A stretch of 15,011 bases of DNA, taken from assembly GCA_963205465.1 (NCBI GenBank), contig CAUJKG010000389.1:1-15011 (forward strand), read 5' to 3'. Below, one piece after another: positions 1-5,777 of the stretch (the stretch's first letter is position 1; every line of letters begins with the position of its first letter). Both the position numbers and the translations under genes were made by a program. This DNA is from Pseudomonadota bacterium (GTDB taxonomy: Bacteria; Pseudomonadota; Alphaproteobacteria; Rhizobiales; Xanthobacteraceae). Below the pieces are notes generated by a model. That model searched no databases and had not been told where the DNA came from. It was given only the letters and a program-made list of their open reading frames with translations.

Positions 1-2010
1 GGCGGCGTGTGCGACCTCGCCGCACAGGCCGCAGCCGACGCAACTCTCGATCACGGTCGCGACCGGATCGGTGCGCAGCGGATCGGGCGACGGCTTCACC
101 GTCAGCGACGGACAGCCGGAGAGCCGCATGCAGGAATGATCGCCGGTGCAGACATCGGGATCGACCCAGAAGCGCGTGCGCTCGACGCGCTTGCCTTCGG
201 CCTTCATTTTCGCAAAAGCAGGCTTCACGCGGCGCTGGCGCGCAAGCTGGCATTCGCCATCGGCGATTACGACCTTCAGCCCCTTTTCGTCCGAGGTTAG
301 CGCGTCGCGCAGCGTATCCATCATGCCTTTGACGCCATAGGTGCGCTGGCGCTTCACAAAAGGCACGCCGAGGCTCTTCAGCGCGTTCTCGATTTCAAGA
401 CCGTTGCCGCGGCCGTCCTTCTCCGGAGCGCTCGACGGAATGTCCTGCAGGCCGGTCGCGCTCGAATAGCCGTTGTTCATGACGATGAGCACGGAGTCGG
501 TTTTGTTGAAGGTCGCACCGGCGACACCGGTCAAGAGACCGTTATGCCAGAATCCGCCGTCGCCCATGATCGAGACCGGCCGCTTCTTCTGCGTTCCGGA
601 AACTGCCGCGGCGGAGGCGAGCGACATGCCGTAACCGAGAATGGAATTGCCCTGGCTGAAGGGCGCGAAGGTCCCGAAGGCATGGCAACCGATATCGGCC
701 GCGACATGCACCGGACCCATTTCCTGCTTCAGCAATTTCATCGCCGAGAAGACCGGCCGTTCCGGGCATCCGGTGCAGAATGTCGGCGGCCGCGGCGGCA
801 GCGGGTTCCCGAGGGCGGCGGCGACTTCTTTCTGATGCGCTTCGGTTTGCGCGATCCAGTCGGCAAGCACGGGCATCCTGACGCCATTGGCGTCGAAGAA
901 TTGCGTTAGGCCGCGAGCCATCACGAGAGGCGTATATTCGCCGGCTACGGGCAAGACGTCCTTGCCGAAAATCTTGGTATTGAGATCGGCTTTGCGAAGA
1001 ATCTGGCCAACCGCCTGTTCGATGAATTCCGGGTTGCCTTCTTCGACGATCAGCACGGATTTTTTGCCGGCGCAGAATTTCGCAATCTGCTCGGGCACCA
1101 GCGGATAGGTGACGTTCAAGACCAGCGTCGGCACTTTCATATTTCCGAAAGCGTCGGACAGCCCGGCAAGCGCCAGGCGTCCATTCAGCACGTTGAACAG
1201 CCCGCCCTGCACGATGATGCCGACTTCGCCGTCTTCGGGGCCGACGATCTCGTTGAGCTTATGCTCGAGAATGAATTGCTGTGCTTGTGGCAGGCGTTGC
1301 TCGGTCTTGTGCTTTTCCTGTGCGAAGGTCGCCGGCGGATGGCTGAGCCGGTCGTATTCGAACACGGCGGGAGAGGGGATCCGGTGCTTGGCGGAGAACT
1401 GCGAAGCGACGTTGTCGCTGGCTTCGAAGCTGCCATAGACGTGGCAGGCGCGGATGCGCAGTTCCAGCATCACCGGCGTGTTGCTGGCCTCCGAAAGCGC
1501 GAAACCTTGTTCGACCATGCGTACGATGGTCGGCAGTTCCGGCCGCGGATCGAGCAGCCAGATCGAAGACTTCAGCGCGAATGCGTGCGTGCGCTCCTGA
1601 ATGACGCTGGCGCCTTCGCCGTAATCTTCGCCGACCACGATCAGCGAGCCGCCGATGACGCCCGCGGACGCAAGATTGGAAAGGGCGTCGGCGGCGACAT
1701 TGGTGCCGACGATGGATTTCCACGTCACTGCGCCGCGCAGCGGATAGTTGATGGAGGCTCCTAACATCGCCGCCGCGGCGGCTTCGTTGGTGCAGGTCTC
1801 GAGATGCACGCCGAGTTCGGAGAGCAAATCTTCCGATTGCACGAGGACGTCGAGCAGATGGCTGACCGGCGCGCCCTGGTAGCCGCCGACATAAGCGACG
1901 CCCGATTGCAAGAGCGCCTTGGTGACCGCCAGGATGCCTTCACCCCGGAAAGTCTCGCCTTTCCCGAGCGTCAGACTCTTGATCTCGCTGTGGAACGAGA
2001 CTTCTGCCAT
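1..2010 (-). CDS. iorA: Indolepyruvate ferredoxin oxidoreductase, alpha subunit (C-terminus cut by window edge)
   Basis: Thiamine-diphosphate enzyme that oxidatively decarboxylates aryl pyruvates such as indolepyruvate to aryl-acetyl-CoA with a ferredoxin-type acceptor, in amino-acid catabolism; it acts in the cytoplasm with an IorB (gamma-domain) partner, expected just beyond base 1. The frame is open from ATG at 2010 through 670 codons with no stop. Visible marks: a 2-oxoacid:ferredoxin oxidoreductase N-terminus (GGYQGAPVS near residue 50), the ThDP motif GDG at 483-485 with NN at 512-513, and a C-terminal ferredoxin domain with Cys621, 627, 633 (CTGDHSC..GCP) and Cys657, 660, 663 (CVGCGLC). 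The fourth cysteine of the second cluster lies outside. Family members are about 700-730 residues, so roughly 40-60 are missing. Its start lies 13 bases after the MarR gene stop, implying co-transcription; the Shine-Dalgarno is weak (GGAC about 10 bases upstream). The exact aryl/acyl substrate is inferred from the family. Confidence 0.93.
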   Translation of the reverse strand, partial: MAEVSFHSEIKSLTLGKGETFRGEGILAVTKALLQSGVAYVGGYQGAPVSHLLDVLVQSEDLLSELGVHLETCTNEAAAAAMLGASINYPLRGAVTWKSIVGTNVAADALSNLASAGVIGGSLIVVGEDYGEGASVIQERTHAFALKSSIWLLDPRPELPTIVRMVEQGFALSEASNTPVMLELRIRACHVYGSFEASDNVASQFSAKHRIPSPAVFEYDRLSHPPATFAQEKHKTEQRLPQAQQFILEHKLNEIVGPEDGEVGIIVQGGLFNVLNGRLALAGLSDAFGNMKVPTLVLNVTYPLVPEQIAKFCAGKKSVLIVEEGNPEFIEQAVGQILRKADLNTKIFGKDVLPVAGEYTPLVMARGLTQFFDANGVRMPVLADWIAQTEAHQKEVAAALGNPLPPRPPTFCTGCPERPVFSAMKLLKQEMGPVHVAADIGCHAFGTFAPFSQGNSILGYGMSLASAAAVSGTQKKRPVSIMGDGGFWHNGLLTGVAGATFNKTDSVLIVMNNGYSSATGLQDIPSSAPEKDGRGNGLEIENALKSLGVPFVKRQRTYGVKGMMDTLRDALTSDEKGLKVVIADGECQLARQRRVKPAFAKMKAEGKRVERTRFWVDPDVCTGDHSCMRLSGCPSLTVKPSPDPLRTDPVATVIESCVGCGLCGEVAHAA

Positions 2011-2023
2011 TGGGTTGCGTCCG

Positions 2024-2536
2024 TTATTCCTTGTGGCCGACTTCTGCCGCGATCTTTTGCAGGATCTTCAGGAACTTCGCGCGGTCCTTCGGTCCCACGA
2101 TGCGATCGAGATTTTCGTCGTGGCGTTTGGCGCAGGCGGTGAGTTCTGCGAGCTTTTTCCTGCCGTTCTCGGTCAAGGTAAGCTGATAACTGCGCCGGTC
2201 GGATTTCATTTTCTCGCGCTTCACGAAGCCACGCTTCTCCAGGTCTTCCAGGATCGGCGTAAGCGTGGACTTGTCACGTCCGTTCGCTGCGGCGAGCGTG
2301 GTCTGGCTGATGCCGGGGTTGCGGCCGATCAGCATCAGCGTCGCGAAGCGGCCCGGGCTGAGGTCGATCTCTCTGGCTTCGTCGCGGAACGCCTGAAACG
2401 AAGCGGCTTGCGCAAGGCGCAGATGAAAACCGATCCGGTTCGCAAGTATCCCGAAATCGAGGTTCTCGTTTGCGGCGTTCTTTCGCAAGGCCGTGCTTTC
2501 GTCTTCGGCGCTGCTGGAGAGAGGAGCTTGCTTCAT
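2024..2536 (-). CDS. MarR-family transcriptional regulator
   Basis: 170-residue winged-helix DNA-binding protein, normal length for MarR regulators, which usually act as ligand-responsive dimeric repressors. The N-terminal helix region (about 25-55) would form the dimer interface. The recognition helix area is at about 76-103 (SQTTLAAANGRDKSTLTPIL) and the wing at about 104-122 carries the conserved Asp-Arg-Arg (DRR, 113-115). The C-terminal helices (about 125-168) close the dimer. It reads into iorA with a 13-base gap, so it probably controls that operon; it is also divergent to the TRAP transporter genes starting at 2852 and could control those instead or as well. No clear Shine-Dalgarno precedes ATG 2536; a TTG at codon 17 is an alternative start, but nothing favours it. 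The ligand is unknown. Confidence 0.92.
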   Translation of the reverse strand: MKQAPLSSSAEDESTALRKNAANENLDFGILANRIGFHLRLAQAASFQAFRDEAREIDLSPGRFATLMLIGRNPGISQTTLAAANGRDKSTLTPILEDLEKRGFVKREKMKSDRRSYQLTLTENGRKKLAELTACAKRHDENLDRIVGPKDRAKFLKILQKIAAEVGHKE

Positions 2537-2851
2537 CGCAGGTTGATCCGGTTGGTGCGCGGGGGAACAGGTCTCGTCCCTCTACTATTCGTTCGGCAGG
2601 CGGGGAAGAATACCAAAGCAAAATGGTTTTGTACCCAACTAATTTACTTTACAAGTGGATCGCTCTTTGGCTCAATTACAGACAGAGAGCTCGATATTGT
2701 GCCGCAACATAGCCGTTCCGGGATCGCGCCGGCGGGTAAGTGCATGACAATATTGATTGGTTCTGTAGGATAACAATCAAGAGCCGGTTTGTGCCGGCCG
2801 AAAAGATACCGGCAACGCCACGAACAAGCCGGTGAAACAGGGAGGACTGCA
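2537..2851. promoter_or_regulatory. Divergent control region between marR-iorA and the TRAP operon
   Basis: About 315 bases without a convincing gene. The middle part (about 2615-2785) is clearly more AT-rich than its surroundings, as expected of promoter DNA. It holds two spaced inverted repeats (TTGTA at 2629-2633 with TACAA at 2650-2654; TTGATTG at 2753-2759 with CAATCAA at 2774-2780), a sigma70-like promoter facing the transporter genes, and a good Shine-Dalgarno (GGAGG, 2841-2845). Short frames that cross it have no family resemblance. Confidence 0.6.
2744..2771 (+). promoter_or_regulatory. Candidate sigma70-type promoter for the TRAP operon
   Basis: ATGACA at 2744-2749 matches the -35 consensus at 5 of 6 bases; TAGGAT at 2766-2771 matches the -10 at 4 of 6, with a 16-base spacer. 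Predicted start of transcription is near 2778, giving a leader of about 75 bases before ATG 2852. The perfect 7-base inverted repeat 2753-2759/2774-2780 spans the spacer and -10, which suits a repressor site. Found by eye only; no transcription data. Confidence 0.35.
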
Positions 2852-3874
2852 ATGAAGTTGCGCGCGACTGCGCTTGGGGCCTTGCTTGCATTCGGCATTG
2901 CCGGTTCGGCAGCGGCTCAGGACAAGCCGGTACATTTGAAAATGGGCCATTGGGTTCCGCCGGCCCATCCGCTGCAGAAGGCGATGGAAGAGTGGGGCGC
3001 ATCGGTGCAAAAGGCATCGAACGGCACGATCACGTTCCAGGTCTATCCGGCGCAGCAACTCGGTAAAGCGCCGGATCATTACGACATGGCGCGCGACGGC
3101 ATCGCCGACGTGACCTACATAAATCCAGGCTATCAGCCCGGCCGCTTTCCGATCATCGCCGCGGGCGAACTGCCGTTCCTGATGAAGAATGGCATCGGTG
3201 GGTCGGTCGCGCTCGATAAGTGGTATCGCAAATACGCCGCGAACGAGATGAAGGACGTGAAGTTCTGTCTCGCCTTCGTGCACGATCCCGGCGCGCTGCA
3301 CGCCAAGAAGAAGATCGAAACGCCCGATCAGATCAAGGGCATGAAGATTCGTCCGGCACATGCCACCATGGCGTCCTTCGTGACGCTGCTGGGCGGCTCG
3401 AACGTGCAGGCATCCGCGCCGGAATCGCGTGAAGTGCTGGAGCGCGGGGTTGCCGACGCGATCACGTTCCCCTGGGGCTCGATCCTCCTGTTCAAGATCG
3501 ACAGCGTGACCAAGTTCCACATGGACCTGCCGCTTTACAACACCACCTTTGCCTGGGTGATGAACAAGGCGAAGTACGACGCCATGTCGCCGGCGCAGAA
3601 GAAAGTGATCGACGATCACTGTTCGCCGGAATGGGCAGCCAAGGTGGCAACGCCTTGGGCCAATTATGAAGCCGCCGGCCGCGACAAGCTCCGCGCTGCC
3701 GCCGGGCATACGGTCTACAAGATCTCGGACGCGCAGGTTGCGCAATGGCAGAAAGCGGCCGAGCCGCTCTCGAAAATCTGGGCCGACAACATCAAGAAGG
3801 CCAACGCCGGTGATCCCGACGCGATGTTGAAGGCGCTGAAAGACGAGTTGAAAGCGGCGGACTCCGCCTTCTGA
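2852..3874 (+). CDS. dctP: TRAP transporter, DctP-type periplasmic substrate-binding protein
   Basis: Periplasmic receptor of a tripartite ATP-independent transporter; it captures a small carboxylate and hands it to the DctQM membrane pair. 340 residues, usual length. Start chosen at ATG 2852 because it gives a clean Sec signal peptide (MKLRATALGALLAFGIAGSA, cut probable after Ala22) and has GGAGG 6 bases upstream; an in-frame ATG at 2789 would add 21 basic residues ahead of the signal and is rejected. The family core is clear: the region around GMKIRP places Arg167 where DctP proteins keep the arginine that salt-bridges the substrate carboxylate, and a conserved aromatic/Trp-Gly stretch (FPWGSILLF) follows near 210. 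Stop TGA overlaps the dctQ start by one base. The substrate is not readable from sequence; malonate is inferred from the convergent MatA-MatB gene, with other dicarboxylates or hydroxy acids as alternatives. Confidence 0.93.
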   Translation: MKLRATALGALLAFGIAGSAAAQDKPVHLKMGHWVPPAHPLQKAMEEWGASVQKASNGTITFQVYPAQQLGKAPDHYDMARDGIADVTYINPGYQPGRFPIIAAGELPFLMKNGIGGSVALDKWYRKYAANEMKDVKFCLAFVHDPGALHAKKKIETPDQIKGMKIRPAHATMASFVTLLGGSNVQASAPESREVLERGVADAITFPWGSILLFKIDSVTKFHMDLPLYNTTFAWVMNKAKYDAMSPAQKKVIDDHCSPEWAAKVATPWANYEAAGRDKLRAAAGHTVYKISDAQVAQWQKAAEPLSKIWADNIKKANAGDPDAMLKALKDELKAADSAF

Positions 3875-4452
3875 TGGCGTCGCCTGTCGAGCGAAACCGC
3901 GCGATCGAGCGCCTGATCGCTTACACCGAAGCGGCGGCGGGGATTTTCCTCGCCGCTGTTACCGCTCTTGTCTTCGTCAATGTCATGTTGCGCGGCGGCA
4001 GCACCGGACTTGGCGATTTTCTGAACTGGGTGAGCGGACGCGAAGACTTAAAATTCGTGCTGACTGTCCCCGAGTGGTACCACCTGTCCTGTCTCGCGCT
4101 CGGCGTTTGCGTGTTCTGGGGGATCGCCGCGACCAGCTATCGCAACGACCACATCAAGGTTGACATCCTGTGGGACTGGGTAGGCCCGCACGGCAAGCGC
4201 CTGATCGATATCTTCGCAACCGGGGCACTGTTGTTATTCCTGCTGGTCTTCACCTACATGCTCGGCGTCAAAGTGATGAGCGGCTATTGGAGCGGCGAAG
4301 CGACCTACGACCTGCGCCTGAAGCTCTGGCCCTTTCATCTCGTCATGGCGCTCGGTATCCTTTTCGCCACGCTCCTGATCGCAGTCCGGCTGTTCCGACT
4401 CGTTCGCGGCGAGCCGGTCGAACGCGACCGCAAGATCGAGCACCTCGAGTAA
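3874..4452 (+). CDS. dctQ: TRAP transporter small permease subunit (DctQ type)
   Basis: 192-residue inner-membrane protein, the small subunit that packs against DctM and is needed for TRAP transport. Four membrane helices are visible at about 20-40, 68-88, 110-131 and 153-176. After helix 2 comes the family stretch NDHIKVDIL (91-99). The loop between helices 1 and 2 is somewhat long (about 41-67, including GGSTGLGDFL and a charged GREDLK), which may be specific to this subfamily. The gene starts inside the dctP stop (TGATG, one-base overlap), so its translation is coupled to dctP, and it ends four bases before dctM. Confidence 0.92.
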   Translation: MASPVERNRAIERLIAYTEAAAGIFLAAVTALVFVNVMLRGGSTGLGDFLNWVSGREDLKFVLTVPEWYHLSCLALGVCVFWGIAATSYRNDHIKVDILWDWVGPHGKRLIDIFATGALLLFLLVFTYMLGVKVMSGYWSGEATYDLRLKLWPFHLVMALGILFATLLIAVRLFRLVRGEPVERDRKIEHLE

Positions 4453-4456
4453 TCCG

Positions 4457-5761
4457 ATGACCGAAAATACCATCGTTGCCATCGCGGCATTCGTCGGCCT
4501 GTTCGCACTGATGGCCGTCCGCGTGCCGATCGGCATCGCCATGGCGATCGCGGGCGTTGCGGGCTACTGGTATCTGAGCGGCCGCATTCCGGCGCTTTCG
4601 CTGCTCGCGCAATCGCCGATCCGCAACGTCACCGACTGGGATCTCGGCATCATTCCGATGTTCATCCTGATGGGCGCGTTCGCGACCGCGGCCGGCATGA
4701 GCCGGGAGCTTTTCCGCGCCAGCAATGCCTGGCTCGGCCATCGGCGCGGCGGGCTTGCCATGGCGACGATTACCGCCTGCGCGGGTTTTGCCGCGATCAA
4801 CGGTTCCTCGGTCGCGACCGCCGCGACCATGACCCAGGTGGCGCTCCCAGAGATGCGCAAAGCCGGCTATGAAGACGGCATCGCGACGGGGACAATCGCC
4901 GCCGGCGGCACGCTCGGCATCATGATCCCGCCCTCGGTGATCTTCGCGCTTTATGGCGTGCTCACCGAAACCGACATTTCCAAGCTTTTGATCGCCGGCG
5001 TCATACCGGGACTGCTTGGCGCTTTCATGTATCTGATCGCGGTGCAGATCGTGGGCTATTTCCGCCCCGAGCTGATGCCGCGGGGCCCGCGCGTCGCCTG
5101 GGGCGAGCGGGTTGCTTCGCTCAAAGACATCTGGGCGACGGTGGTGCTGTTCTTCTTCGTGATGGGCGGCATGTATATGGGCCTGTTCACGGCAACCGAA
5201 GCCGCGGCCATGGGCGCCTCCGGCGCTTTTATCATCGGCGTCTTGCGCGGACGCATGACCGCCAAGATCGTGATGGAGTGCCTGATCAGCAGCGTGCGTA
5301 CCTCTGCCGCGATCTTCACGATCGTGATCGGCGCTTTCATCTTCGGCTATCTGCTCGTCATCACGCAGGCCGCGCAGAACTTCAGCGCGTTCCTGCTCTC
5401 GCTGCCGCTCGGGCCTTACGGCATTCTGACGCTGATCCTCTTGATGTACATCCTGCTCGGCGCGGTGATGGACGAGCTTGCGATGATCCTGCTCACGGTG
5501 CCGATCGTTTTCGAGGTGGTCGTGACCGCGCTCGGCTTCGACCCGATCTGGTTCGGGGTCATCATCGTGATGGTGGTCTGTCTCGGCATGATCCTGCCGC
5601 CGATCGGTATGAACGTCTTTGTCATCAACTCGATCGCAAAAGACGTGCCCTTGCAGCGCATCTATCTCGGGGTCACGCCTTTCATCCTGATGGACTTCGT
5701 GCGCCTCGCGCTCCTCGTCATCTTCCCGGCGCTCTCCCTCTTCCTCCCGGCAAGAATGTAG
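4457..5761 (+). CDS. dctM: TRAP transporter large permease subunit (DctM type)
   Basis: 434-residue, roughly 12-helix inner-membrane protein that forms the Na+-driven transport path of the TRAP system; normal length. Typical blocks: NGSSVATAATMTQVALPEM (115-133), GGTLGIMIPPSVIFALYG (150-167), MGLFTATEAAAMGA (241-254), and the C-terminal MILPPIGMNVFVIN (378-391). These correspond to the two pseudo-symmetric halves with their re-entrant substrate/Na+ hairpins. It starts four bases after dctQ and has no strong own Shine-Dalgarno, consistent with coupled translation. It is convergent with the MatA-MatB gene, with only 16 bases between the two stops and no hairpin there, so the two transcripts probably overlap at their 3' ends. 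Confidence 0.95.
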   Translation: MTENTIVAIAAFVGLFALMAVRVPIGIAMAIAGVAGYWYLSGRIPALSLLAQSPIRNVTDWDLGIIPMFILMGAFATAAGMSRELFRASNAWLGHRRGGLAMATITACAGFAAINGSSVATAATMTQVALPEMRKAGYEDGIATGTIAAGGTLGIMIPPSVIFALYGVLTETDISKLLIAGVIPGLLGAFMYLIAVQIVGYFRPELMPRGPRVAWGERVASLKDIWATVVLFFFVMGGMYMGLFTATEAAAMGASGAFIIGVLRGRMTAKIVMECLISSVRTSAAIFTIVIGAFIFGYLLVITQAAQNFSAFLLSLPLGPYGILTLILLMYILLGAVMDELAMILLTVPIVFEVVVTALGFDPIWFGVIIVMVVCLGMILPPIGMNVFVINSIAKDVPLQRIYLGVTPFILMDFVRLALLVIFPALSLFLPARM

Positions 5762-5777
5762 CTTCGCGCGGACCGCG

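Noticed and set aside
2564..2593. GGAAC followed by CGTT in the marR upstream region as an EcfG promoter
   Set aside because: The spacer is 21 bases, outside the 16-17 used by EcfG.
2777..3745. 322-codon frame on the minus strand
   Set aside because: It is antisense to dctP, and its Arg/His-rich composition shows no family.
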